A stretch of 40,120 bases of DNA from Anaerozeibacter quisquiliarum. GTDB lineage: Bacteria; Bacillota; Clostridia; Christensenellales; Aristaeellaceae. How positions within the stretch are numbered: position 1 is the first letter of the stretch; each line of letters opens with the position of its first letter. The notes below the pieces were generated by a model. That model was not told the DNA's origin. It saw nothing but the letters and a program-made list of their open reading frames with translations, and did no database searches. A program made the position numbers and the translations under genes. This document shows positions 1-6,986 of the stretch, in pieces. The stretch lies in the NCBI GenBank assembly GCA_051162045.1, contig JBISDI010000037.1, one strand, 5' to 3'.

Positions 1-60
1 GAGCTTTTTATTAGTGTTTTTTCAAATAAGCGCTATACGATTTTGAAACAGCTGAAATGA
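1..60 (+). CDS. Possible 3' end of an unidentified gene entering from the left edge
   Basis: The first + frame is open from the window edge and ends at TGA 58-60. It reads as 19 codons with ordinary hydrophobic and basic residues (begins ELFISVFSN, ends LKQLK). The stretch is strikingly AT-rich compared with the rest of the window. A perfect + strand terminator hairpin follows about 80 bases later, which is what one expects after a + strand gene. Nineteen codons are too few to name a family, and an open frame of this length can occur by chance in AT-rich DNA. Confidence 0.3.
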   Translation, partial: ELFISVFSNKRYTILKQLK

Positions 61-137
61 ACTATTTTCAAGGTTTATTGATGACACATAGCTTTATCCA
101 TACAAAAGCTGCATCTATTTTGACCTAATGACACAGC

Positions 138-168
138 AACCCGCCCAATAATGGGCGGGTTTTTGTTT
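138..168 (+). terminator. Rho-independent terminator
   Basis: A perfect 10-bp stem (AACCCGCCCA / TGGGCGGGTT, 138-147 and 152-161) with loop ATAA is followed by a T-rich tail (TTTTGTTTG). The T tract lies on the + side, so it ends transcription coming from left of the window. Read from the minus strand the hairpin has no downstream T run, but it may still slow transcription from the tail-fibre-like gene. Confidence 0.75.
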
Positions 169-186
169 GCGTTCGGCAAGCCCCGC

Positions 187-1080
187 TCACTCGTACCGCA
201 GGTAGATGCGCCCCGTCGTCAGCGGGCTGACGCCGGCTTCGAGGTCGGTTTCCGACGCGGCGATGTTGCGCGCCTGCCAGGACACAAGCTGCTGCGCGCC
301 GCCGGCCACGAGCGCGCCGGTCATCGCGCCGCCGGCGAGGTCCAGCTTGCCCGATACGTCGGTCAGATACTCGGCGTGGGCGTGGCCGGCGTCGCTCTTG
401 GCCGCTAGGCCGGTCGCCAGATCGTCCAGCGCGCCCGCAAGTCCCGTAATCTGCCGCATCTGCAACTGCGCGTTGTCGTCGAGCGAGCCGGTGTCGCCCT
501 TGTCGCCCTTCTCGCCGCGCGGCAGGCCGAAGCGGTAGGTGACCGCGCCGCCGGTTGCGTCCACCGCGACCGTCGCGGCCGCTCCGTTCGGCAGCGTTTC
601 AGCCTCGGCCGCGGGCTGCGAAAGCGCCTGCGCCGCCGCCTCCGCCCGCGCGACCGCCGCGGCCACCCGCATATCCAACTCCAGCAGGTAGACCGGCTGC
701 TGTGTTTCGAGCAGCGCGTCCGCTTCGATCGTCGGGTTGACCGCGATCGGAAACGCCCGGCTCTCCCAGCAGACGCACTCCTCGCCGTCGCGCGACTCCA
801 GCGTGAACTGCGCCATCACAGCGGCGATCCCCGCCACCGCGCGCACCTCGGCGCGTTCCACCAGCCATTCGTAGCCGCCGAGCGCCGCGTCATAGGCGAG
901 CGCCTTCTTGACCGCCGGCTGGCCCGGCCCGCCCAGCTTCACAAAGCCCAGCGCCCCGCCGCCTCCGTAGCCCGGCGGCGGCATGAACAGCACCCGCTCC
1001 GCGCGGTGATCCCCGCCCATCGCCACCAGAAATCCGCTGCTCGATGGCGCGCGAGCGGCATCAAACGCAACCCTGACCAT
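187..1080 (-). CDS. Phage tail-fibre / baseplate-like protein with collagen-like segment
   Basis: The protein has 297 residues and probably a structural role in a phage tail or phage-derived particle. The N-terminal ~150 residues resemble the baseplate-upper-protein style domain that precedes tail-fibre stalks. Next come an Ala-rich coiled region (~135-165), a short collagen-type triplet run (GEKGDKGDTG, ~190-200), then tail-fibre repeats of the form SDAGHAHAEYL and GKLDLAGGAMTGAL. The C-terminus (SPLTTGRIYLRYE) is typical of tail-fibre tips. The start is ATG 1080, with AAGGAGG ten bases upstream. No capsid, terminase, integrase or lysis gene is near, so it is isolated. It could be a prophage remnant, a domesticated adhesin or part of a tailocin outside the window. 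The family assignment is by motif style, not by search. Confidence 0.65.
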   Translation of the reverse strand: MVRVAFDAARAPSSSGFLVAMGGDHRAERVLFMPPPGYGGGGALGFVKLGGPGQPAVKKALAYDAALGGYEWLVERAEVRAVAGIAAVMAQFTLESRDGEECVCWESRAFPIAVNPTIEADALLETQQPVYLLELDMRVAAAVARAEAAAQALSQPAAEAETLPNGAAATVAVDATGGAVTYRFGLPRGEKGDKGDTGSLDDNAQLQMRQITGLAGALDDLATGLAAKSDAGHAHAEYLTDVSGKLDLAGGAMTGALVAGGAQQLVSWQARNIAASETDLEAGVSPLTTGRIYLRYE

Positions 1081-1142
1081 CGCAAAATCGCCTCCTTGGA
1101 GCGCAATTTACCTTGATCTGCGCGACAAAACATGCTGCTTGC

Positions 1143-1310
1143 CCAAGGTGGGCGCTGATTCAAGCACGCGTGCGGTGGCGCGCTGAATTTTCCGTCAGAT
1201 TGCGCTTGAGAATTCGAAGGCGTAGCGGCGCCGCGTCGAGGATTCTGCAGGCGCGAGATGGCGTAAAGGCAGCCGCCTGCGCGCGTGGGATCTGATCGGC
1301 GATTGCCCAG
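1143..1310. repeat. Dispersed palindromic repeat, family A, copy 1
   Basis: Copy of a ~165-bp element also present at 6821-6986, 18825-18990 and (inverted) 20397-20563. It shares the block GCACGCGTGCGGTGGCG (1164-1180) and the central palindromic CGTAGCGGCGC region. The outer ends are imperfect inverted repeats (left GGCGCTGATTCAAGC, right GATCTGATCGGCGATTGCC). The right end directly follows the TGA stop of the ABC-ATPase remnant on the minus strand. Its minus-strand translation gives an Arg-rich pseudo-protein similar to those of the other copies, which shows conserved DNA rather than a gene. Confidence 0.65.
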
Positions 1311-1311
1311 G

Positions 1312-1386
1312 TCAGCGCACGACGGTCAATCGGCCCGCGTCCATTTCGCAGACGGTGTCGCACAGCGCTTCGATGCGCATGAGCTT
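1312..1386 (-). pseudogene. Remnant: C-terminal end of an ABC transporter ATPase
   Basis: A short frame ending at TGA 1314-1312 encodes about 24 residues including MRIEALCDTVCEMDAGRL. This matches the style of the segment after the H-loop in ABC ATPases (SSHxMxEVEALCDRVxxMDxGRL). Walker A, signature and Walker B regions are all missing. The sequence between the TetR stop (1407) and this fragment is only about 20 bases, so most of the gene was deleted. Family-A repeat copy 1 begins directly after its stop codon. TetR genes often sit beside ABC exporters they control, so this is probably the relic of such an exporter (inference). Confidence 0.45.
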
Positions 1387-1406
1387 TACCGCAGAGTCCT
1401 CGATGC

Positions 1407-1991
1407 CTATAGGATTTGGCTTAGAATCCCGTCGAGCATAATCCGTATTACGGCTTCTGTCTGTTCTGCATCCCTCTCCCGCATGAATAGCCAACTGTGA
1501 TACAGCGCCTGAAAGGCATAGGAGGCGGTTTCTGTATCGCAGGTGAACCGAACGCCGTGATCCCGCAGGGACTTTGCGGCGTCGGTGTTTTGCCGCGCGT
1601 AGGCCGCCGTGCGTTCGGGCGATACTTTTCGCGCAATGAGGTCGACGGTAGAGGGGCTGACTTGTGCGAGGATGGGGCGCTGAGACATAAGCCGTGCCAT
1701 CAGACCGAATGCCTGCCGCACGCGGTCTGCGCCGGGTAGATCGGCATTGCGCTCCAAGAGAGCTTCGAGCTGCGTGAAGATTTCCTTCTGGATCCCCTGA
1801 ACGATGTCCAGATACAGGGCTTCCTTGCTGTCATGGAATGTGTAGAAGGTGGCCTTCGCGATGTTGACGGCGCCGACGATGTCGTCGATGGTCACCTTCT
1901 TCAGGCCATACGCCGCGAACAACCGCTCGCCCTCTGTCAAGAGCCTGCGCCGGATGTTCTCCTTCTCCGTTTCGCTGAAGCGGGGCATCAT
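1407..1991 (-). CDS. TetR/AcrR family transcriptional regulator
   Basis: A 194-residue DNA-binding repressor. The N-terminal TetR helix-turn-helix is at ~10-55 (TIDDIVGAVNIAKATFYTFHDSKEALY is the recognition region, where the family usually has YYHFxSKEEL). A helical C-terminal ligand/dimer domain follows. The longer frame could start at 2120, but ATG 1991 was chosen: it has a GGTGGA ribosome site and shares ATGA with the stop of the methyltransferase gene, which implies translational coupling. It is last in the trio zinc-ribbon protein, methyltransferase, TetR. Autoregulation of the promoter at 3129-3157 is likely but inferred. The inducer is unknown. Confidence 0.87.
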   Translation of the reverse strand: MMPRFSETEKENIRRRLLTEGERLFAAYGLKKVTIDDIVGAVNIAKATFYTFHDSKEALYLDIVQGIQKEIFTQLEALLERNADLPGADRVRQAFGLMARLMSQRPILAQVSPSTVDLIARKVSPERTAAYARQNTDAAKSLRDHGVRFTCDTETASYAFQALYHSWLFMRERDAEQTEAVIRIMLDGILSQIL

Positions 1992-2785
1992 TCCACCATC
2001 CCTGACTGTTCGCCGAATTGAACGTGCAGAATTTGGCTCCTGTTTCTCGTTAAAGGCAGGATGTTCATGATCCTGAACAGGAAGGGCTGACGCCGCTTCA
2101 GCAAATCCCCCGTGCTCCACGAGCGCACCAAGCGGATGTCCGGACTCATGCGTTCAATGTCCTTGGCCTTGTCCAGCCCCCACTGAAACGCACCGCTTAT
2201 GCCCTTGCCCACGAAGAAGCTGTGGACGACGTCAAAGTACATGTGCGCGCCCGGAAAATGCGCGGCAAGGAGGTGAAAGATCTTCCGGACATCTTCACTC
2301 GGGAAGTACATGAGCAACCCTTCCGCGATGATGACCGTTTCGCAGGCATCTATGCCCTCGAGCGCCCGCGCCCAAGCATCATCCAGCACCGATGCGGCAA
2401 TAAAGCGTATCCGCTCATCTTCCGCGAAGAATTGCCTTCTAAGCGCTATTACATCGGGCAGGTCAAGTTCGAAGCATTTGAAAAGGCCGTTGTCTACCCT
2501 GCATATCCGCGTGTCCAATCCCGCGCCCAAATTGATCAGGGCGATGTCGGGCTTTTCCAAGAGCAGCCCCTTGATCTCATCGTCGATCACCTTTGTGCGG
2601 GCCAGTATGCCATGCGCGCAAATCAATCCGCCGTCCGCGATTGCATCCGCATCAAGCCGTGCCATGATTTCAACCGCTTTGTCGTCCAGAATCACGGGGT
2701 CATCTCGCCGGGATTCCAAGGCGCGCGCGGCCAATGGGATAAACAGCGTCTGTGAAACGGCTGCTTGTATGTTCGCGGCGGTCAT
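1988..2785 (-). CDS. Class I SAM-dependent methyltransferase, LCM/Ppm1-like O-methyltransferase
   Basis: A 265-residue cytosolic enzyme of the leucine-carboxyl-methyltransferase-like family. Bacterial members are mostly O-methyltransferases acting on small molecules or polyketides. The SAM-binding glycine motif NLGAGLDTR is at ~85-93, an acidic residue follows in FELDLPDV, and the family motif IAEGLLMYF lies near 155. It starts at ATG 2785, overlapping the stop of the zinc-ribbon gene by ATGA, and ends overlapping the TetR start by ATGA. The three genes are therefore translationally chained. The substrate cannot be deduced. The pairing with TetR suggests an inducible detoxification or secondary-metabolite role (inference). 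Confidence 0.85.
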   Translation of the reverse strand: MTAANIQAAVSQTLFIPLAARALESRRDDPVILDDKAVEIMARLDADAIADGGLICAHGILARTKVIDDEIKGLLLEKPDIALINLGAGLDTRICRVDNGLFKCFELDLPDVIALRRQFFAEDERIRFIAASVLDDAWARALEGIDACETVIIAEGLLMYFPSEDVRKIFHLLAAHFPGAHMYFDVVHSFFVGKGISGAFQWGLDKAKDIERMSPDIRLVRSWSTGDLLKRRQPFLFRIMNILPLTRNRSQILHVQFGEQSGMVE

Positions 2786-3084
2786 AGGGGATTGCTCCTT
2801 TCGGGCGTGAATGTCATCCCACAGATGTTACAGTACCGATCGGAGCCGGTGACTGTCCTGTTGCCGCAGCGCTGGCATTCATACGCCCCGCTGCCCAGCG
2901 CCGTCTTCGTCTTCCTGACTGCGTCGTATTGCCGGTCGATTGCTCTGTCTTGATGAAACTCAATGCCGAGCAACACCGCCAAGGACAGCAAGGCAATGCA
3001 TCCAAGCGGCGGAGCGAGCAAAAGCAAGCACCCGGCCAGCCCGGCGATCTTATGCCCATATCCGATGGAGTTGATCTTCTTCAT
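2782..3084 (-). CDS. Small membrane protein with C-terminal zinc ribbon
   Basis: About 100 residues. A hydrophobic segment (~12-42: AGLAGCLLLLAPPLG then IALLSLAVLLGIEF) looks like one or two membrane helices. A charged linker follows, then a zinc ribbon with ECQRCGN and YCNICG (two CxxC knuckles). I prefer ATG 3084 over the in-frame TTG at 3108, because AAAAGGG precedes the ATG and the N-terminus becomes MKKINS. First gene of the trio and directly behind the strong promoter at 3129-3157. The family is not recognised. A zinc-dependent or redox-sensitive membrane accessory is one possibility, but nothing fixes a function. Confidence 0.7.
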   Translation of the reverse strand: MKKINSIGYGHKIAGLAGCLLLLAPPLGCIALLSLAVLLGIEFHQDRAIDRQYDAVRKTKTALGSGAYECQRCGNRTVTGSDRYCNICGMTFTPERSNPL

Positions 3085-3128
3085 AGACCCTTTTCCATAA
3101 TGAACCAAAAGTATGTTTTAGTATGTAT

Positions 3129-3157
3129 AGTATATATGGCTCCGGCCGCCCTGTCAA
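3129..3157 (-). promoter_or_regulatory. Strong sigma-A-type promoter for the zinc-ribbon/methyltransferase/TetR trio
   Basis: On the minus strand TTGACA (3157-3152), a 17-base spacer and TATACT (3134-3129) lie about 45 bases before ATG 3084. Direct GTATG-type repeats with about 10-base period (3111-3134) cover the -10 box and the start of the transcript. They are a candidate operator for the TetR protein. Confidence 0.8.
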
Positions 3158-3171
3158 GAGAAAAAGGAATA

Positions 3172-4035
3172 TTACGCGTCCAACGCCCGCTCGTACAGCG
3201 CCTTCATCGCCAGCGCGTCGTCCGATTGGGTGCCGCGGGATTCGCAGATGATCGTGGGGGTCAGATCGTATTCGACGAGCAAAGGCGCGAGCAGGGCAAA
3301 ATCCGGGCCGTACCCTTCGTCGGCAAAGGTCACGTGGCGCTTCTCGCCCTTATTCGTGAACTCGAGGCGGCTGAAGTGGGCGTGGAAGGTGCGGGCGCGC
3401 GCCTCACCGAGCGTCTTCAACAGCGCGTCGAGCACGCGGCGGAAGTCGCCCGCTGTGTTCAGCGCGCCCTGGCCGATCGCGTGCAGATGGCCGAAGTCGA
3501 GGGTGGGGATCAGGCGCTCGTCCGAGAGGCACAGTTGAAGCGTCTCCTCGAGCGTGCCCAGCTGGCTCGCGCGGCCCATGGTCTCGGGGCATAGGAAGAT
3601 GTGGCGGAGGCCCTCGGCGTCCAGGCGTTTGCGCGCTTGGGCCACGGTTTGACGCGCCAGGCGGTTGGCCTCGGCGCGGCGCAGCTTGCCGGGTGAGCCC
3701 ACGTGGAACACCACGCGCTCGCCGCCCATGAAGCCTACGGCGCGCGCGGCGTCCAGCAGGTATAGCTCGGCCTTCTCACGCTTCTCGGGCTCGGGCGAGG
3801 CGCAGTTGATGTAGTAGGGCGCGTGGATCGACATGGCTACGTCCAGCGAAGCCGCCGCCGATCCGATCGCGCGCGCGGTGGTCTCGGAGAGCGCCACGCC
3901 GCGCCCGGCCGCGTACTCGAACGCCGTCAGCCCCTGCGTGGCCAGCCAGCGCGGGGCGTCTACGCTTGACTTGTAGCCTTCCTCGTGAAACCGGTCACTG
4001 CTGCCCGCCGGGCCGAACCGGGTCTTCTGTTCCAT
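3172..4035 (-). CDS. Endonuclease IV-like TIM-barrel protein (AP endonuclease 2 family)
   Basis: A 287-residue metal-dependent TIM barrel. Candidate ligands in the order expected for endonuclease IV are HAPY, VFHVG, CPETMG, LDFGHLH, FHAHFS and ICES. The Asp-x-His pair of classical Nfo is not clear (KRHVTF in its place), so true AP-endonuclease activity is likely but not certain. A sugar-isomerase-type relative is the alternative. The start ATG 4035 lies inside the end of sigK (41-base overlap), with GAGGGA eight bases upstream. The overlap implies co-expression with sigK in the mother cell. A role in spore or mother-cell DNA repair would fit but is inference. Confidence 0.78.
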   Translation of the reverse strand: MEQKTRFGPAGSSDRFHEEGYKSSVDAPRWLATQGLTAFEYAAGRGVALSETTARAIGSAAASLDVAMSIHAPYYINCASPEPEKREKAELYLLDAARAVGFMGGERVVFHVGSPGKLRRAEANRLARQTVAQARKRLDAEGLRHIFLCPETMGRASQLGTLEETLQLCLSDERLIPTLDFGHLHAIGQGALNTAGDFRRVLDALLKTLGEARARTFHAHFSRLEFTNKGEKRHVTFADEGYGPDFALLAPLLVEYDLTPTIICESRGTQSDDALAMKALYERALDA

Positions 4036-4711
4036 TCAACGCTTCCCTCAATTTCTCGATCGCGCGCTTTTCGATGCGCGATACGTAACTCCTGGAAATG
4101 TCCAGTTCCCGCGCCACCTCATGCTGCGGGCGGGGCGCGCCGCCGAGCAGGCCGTAGCGCAGCACGATCACCGTGCGCTCGCGCGCGTCCAGTACCCGAG
4201 AGAGCAGCAAAATCGCGCGGGCCGATTCGATGTTGACCTCAGCTTGCCGGGGCACCAGGTCGAAATCGGTGCCCAGGATGTCCGACAGCATCACCTCGTT
4301 GCCCTCGCGGTCGGCCCCGATGGGCTCGGAGAGCGAAAGGCTCCCTTTTCGCTTCTTGCCGGCGCGCAGCGCCATCAGGATCTCGTTTTCAACACAACGC
4401 GAGGCATACGAGGTCAGCTTGCCCGCTTCGGGCTTGAACGATGAAACGGCTTTAATCAGCCCGATCGAGCCGATCGAAACCAGATCGTCCATATCCACGC
4501 CCGAGCGCTGGTACTTCTTGGCGATGTGCGCGACCAGGCGCAGGTTGTGCTCGATCAGCGTCTTGGCGGCGGCGGTATCGCCCGCCATCATGCGCTCGAT
4601 GGCCGCCCTTTCCTCCTCGGCGGAGAGCGGCTGCGGAAACGACGAGCGGCCCGACACATGGGCGATCAGGAGGAAGATGGAGTCGAGTAGGCCGATCAGG
4701 GCCGTCAGCAT
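3995..4711 (-). CDS. sigK: RNA polymerase sporulation sigma factor SigK (pro-SigK)
   Basis: 238 residues, the full length of the family. The hydrophobic N-terminus (1-20, MLTALIGLLDSIFLLIAHVS) matches the membrane-associated pro-sequence that SpoIVFB removes. FPQPLSAEEE follows, then region 2 (~45-115: EHNLRLVAHIAKKY, DLVSIGSIGLIKA, YASRCVENEILMALR) and region 4 (~175-225: DARERTVIVLRYGL, ARELDISRSYVSRIEKRAI). SigK directs late mother-cell gene expression during sporulation. The reading frame is continuous, so no skin-type element interrupts it here. ATG 4711 gives the complete pro-sequence. A possible SigE-like promoter lies at 4772-4801. Confidence 0.93.
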   Translation of the reverse strand: MLTALIGLLDSIFLLIAHVSGRSSFPQPLSAEEERAAIERMMAGDTAAAKTLIEHNLRLVAHIAKKYQRSGVDMDDLVSIGSIGLIKAVSSFKPEAGKLTSYASRCVENEILMALRAGKKRKGSLSLSEPIGADREGNEVMLSDILGTDFDLVPRQAEVNIESARAILLLSRVLDARERTVIVLRYGLLGGAPRPQHEVARELDISRSYVSRIEKRAIEKLREALNGTEDPVRPGGQQ

Positions 4712-4771
4712 GGGGACCCCTCCGATCCGCGCGGAGAGAAAATCCCTCTGCGCAGCAAAGACTGCCCTATC

Positions 4772-4801
4772 ATGCTATGACGAGGTCGCAACGGCGTATT
4801 C
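4772..4801 (-). promoter_or_regulatory. sigK: Candidate SigE-type promoter upstream of sigK
   Basis: On the minus strand GAATA (4801-4797), 17 bases, then CATAGCAT (4779-4772). This resembles the sporulation sigma-E consensus (ATA-rich -35 and CATAnnnT -10). It lies 60 bases before the sigK start, and SigE transcription of sigK is established in Bacillus. The match is short and imperfect. Confidence 0.35.
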
Positions 4802-5307
4802 CCCCGCGTGAGCGGTCATGATCGTCCAGAGGGCACAGCCCTTTGGCGGGGGTTGGGCGGCCCGGCCCAATGAACAGGCAATGCTGAAGAGCATCATGCG
4901 AGCATCCACGCCAACGGCGTGGGACGGCCATTGCGAATTACGTGAGGGGCCGCCAACACCCCCCCGCAATCCCGCGCGCCGTATCCGGTGCCCGGGCACG
5001 AGGAACGCGGCTGAGTTCGGGCCGCGGCGGCGCGGTGTTCCCGATGCCCAGAGGGCGGGTCATGCCGACGGCATGGCCCGCTCTTGCCGGACGAGTCCGT
5101 ACCCGTCCCGTAAAACCGAAGTCCTGCCATCAGGTCCACCACCCCGCCCGCGGGCACCCCTCCGAGAAGGGGAATGGGGGAAGGCCGCCCTGCGGGGATG
5201 CGAACGCAATGGGGCTGCCGCGCCTTGCATGGCACTGCAGCCCCTTGTTTGACTTAAGGCAACACCGCACAAAGAACGTGTACGCGGGGGGATTGCGCGG
5301 CGCCGCC
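4802..5307. repeat. Gene-free stretch with shared intergenic repeat blocks (family B)
   Basis: No credible gene in about 500 bases. Blocks recur elsewhere in the window. CGTGAGCG...GTCCAGAG..ACAGCCC (4806-4842) and GGTGCCCGGGCACGAGGAACG (4989-5009) reappear in the same order near 19013-19050 and 19140-19160. GGGACGGCCATTGCGAATTACGTGAGGG (4921-4948) matches the reverse complement of 7496-7530. A near-perfect palindrome GCGGG(T)CATGCCG-A-CGGCATG(G)CCCGC lies at about 5055-5082 and may act as a terminator or RNA structure downstream of mltG. Confidence 0.45.
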
Positions 5308-6645
5308 TTAATTCCCTTCCGCCTCAGCCCTGGCCTGGCGCTGGTCGTGCTGCACCCACAGCTCGCGGTACTTGGCCACATTCTCCTGGTGCTCATCCTT
5401 GGTTTTTGCGAACACGGTTTCGCCTTTATCGGGGTCGCCGGCGCAGAAGTACAGGTAGCCGTCGTAGATGTAGTCGGTGTCGGGGTAGAGCGCGGCGGTA
5501 AGCGCGGCCTTCGACGGGTTGCAGATCGGGCCGATCGGCAGACCGTCGCGCGTGTAGGTGTTGTAGCCGTTGGCCGACATCAACTCGTCCGCGGTCAGCA
5601 CGATTCGGCGGATGCCCAGCGGGTAGGCCGCCGTAGCGTCCGATTCCAGGCGCATGCCCTTCTCGAGCCGGTTGTGGAACACGGCGGACACCCGTCTGTA
5701 ATCGGCCTTGCGACCGGCCTCCTTTTCGATGATCGAGGCCAGGATGATCGTCTGTTCCCGGTCGAGCGTGGTGGCGAAGGGGATCTCCTCCGCCGGCTCG
5801 GCCTCCTCGCCTTCGGCGTCCGCATCCTCCTCGGGATCATCCGCGGTCACGATGTTGCCCGCCTCGTCGCGCACCACCTCGATCGGCGGCGGCTCGGTGA
5901 ACACCTGGTCGATCACGCTGTCGGTCTGCGAGAGCAGCCGCTTGACGATGTCCTCGGCGGTGGCGTTGCTGTACACGCGGTAGGTGTCGGGCGCGAGGTA
6001 GCCCTCGAGCTGGTACTTGCGGCCTTCCATCGTACCCTTCTGGGCGGCGTCCTGCATCCTGTAAGAGGTGTCTTTGAAGCGCTCGCCGTCGTTCGCCAGC
6101 GCAAGAAATTCGGCTTCACCCTTAACCGCGCCCTGGCGGTTTAAGTAGCGCGCGATGTCGTCGATCGTCCATCCGGGGATGATGGTGATCGTGCGCTCGT
6201 TGCTGGCGCTGCCCTCGGTCAGCTTGTCGACCACATCCCACACGGTCATGCCGCGCGTGAGCGGGTAGTTGCCGGCCTGCAGCTTGCTGGTCAGCCCGCG
6301 AAATTGCACAATGTAGCGGAAGATCGCCGGGTTGCGCACCAACTGCTGCCCCTCCAGGTTGAGCGCGATCTTGGCCGCCGAGTCGCCCTTCTCGATCACA
6401 AAATCCACGGTGTCGGCACTCCCCGGCTGAACCGCCATCAGCAGGCGCTCGTTGACCATCGTCCAGCCCCTGGCAAAGATGCCCAGCACCACCACCAGCG
6501 AGCATAGCAGCACCAGCAAAGGCCTCGCCGCCTTCCACAGCCAGGCGTACCAGTAAAACCCAAATTCGCGGTCGCGGTGCAGCGTCCTCTGGGTGTAGCG
6601 GTCGGTTTCGTGGCGTCGGCCGTAGGGACTGCGGTTTCTGGGCAT
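5308..6645 (-). CDS. mltG: Endolytic murein transglycosylase MltG
   Basis: 445 residues. MltG (YceG family) is a membrane-anchored lytic transglycosylase that cuts nascent peptidoglycan strands. A basic cytoplasmic tail (1-38), one transmembrane helix (~41-58) and the extracellular YceG domain follow in order. Visible motifs are LEGYLAPDTY (~213-222), the catalytic glutamate of IILASIIEKEA (E307), HNRL and GLPIGPICNPS. An acidic insert rich in Asp/Glu (~268-288) lies between the LEGYL and catalytic parts; such linkers vary in this family. The start ATG 6645 has GGAGGAAG nine bases upstream. It lies between ylbF and sigK on the same strand. Confidence 0.94.
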   Translation of the reverse strand: MPRNRSPYGRRHETDRYTQRTLHRDREFGFYWYAWLWKAARPLLVLLCSLVVVLGIFARGWTMVNERLLMAVQPGSADTVDFVIEKGDSAAKIALNLEGQQLVRNPAIFRYIVQFRGLTSKLQAGNYPLTRGMTVWDVVDKLTEGSASNERTITIIPGWTIDDIARYLNRQGAVKGEAEFLALANDGERFKDTSYRMQDAAQKGTMEGRKYQLEGYLAPDTYRVYSNATAEDIVKRLLSQTDSVIDQVFTEPPPIEVVRDEAGNIVTADDPEEDADAEGEEAEPAEEIPFATTLDREQTIILASIIEKEAGRKADYRRVSAVFHNRLEKGMRLESDATAAYPLGIRRIVLTADELMSANGYNTYTRDGLPIGPICNPSKAALTAALYPDTDYIYDGYLYFCAGDPDKGETVFAKTKDEHQENVAKYRELWVQHDQRQARAEAEGN

Positions 6646-6699
6646 GGGTTACTTCCTCCGTCGTTAAGTGCCTGCGGAGCCTGCTCCCCGCGATCTGAC

Positions 6700-6820
6700 C
6701 CGATCTATTTCCGCCGGGCTGCGTCGCCCTTTGCCTGACGCAACGCTCTGCGTCCGGCGTTTTGCCGGAACGAGCGAGCGGAAAACCCGCCTGCGCGCGC
6801 GGGATTTGATCGACGGTTAC
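6700..6820. repeat. Partial dispersed repeat joined to family A copy 2
   Basis: TTTCCGCCGGGCTGCGTCG (6708-6726) nearly matches the reverse complement of 23235-23253 in repeat C. The right end GCGCGCGGGATTTGATCGACGGTTACC (6794-6820) matches the right end of family A. It looks like a hybrid between the two families, directly followed by copy 2 in tandem. There is no coding content. Confidence 0.45.
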
Positions 6821-6986
6821 CTGGGTAAGCGCTGATTAAAGCACGCGTGCGGTGGCGCGCTGAATTTTCGTCAGATTGCGCTTGCAAAATCTGAAGGCGT
6901 AGCGGCGCTACGTCAAGGATTCTGCAGGCGCAAGATGGCGGAAAGGCAGCCGCCACCGCGCGTGGGATTTGATCGGCGGTTACCTA
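6821..6986. repeat. Dispersed palindromic repeat, family A, copy 2
   Basis: The left end GGTAAGCGCTGATTAAAGC and the right end GATTTGATCGGCGGTTACCTAG are imperfect inverted repeats. It shares GCACGCGTGCGGTGGCG (6841-6857) and the CGTAGCGGCGCTACG palindrome with copies 1 and 3. The right edge CTAG contains the TAG stop codon of ylbF. It fills most of the 338-base gap between ylbF and mltG. Confidence 0.7.

Noticed and set aside
3995..4711. Possible skin-type insertion in sigK
   Set aside because: The frame is continuous with all regions in order, so no interruption is present.
4942..6144. + strand frame opposite mltG and its downstream region
   Set aside because: Shadow of mltG; no ribosome site and low-complexity composition.
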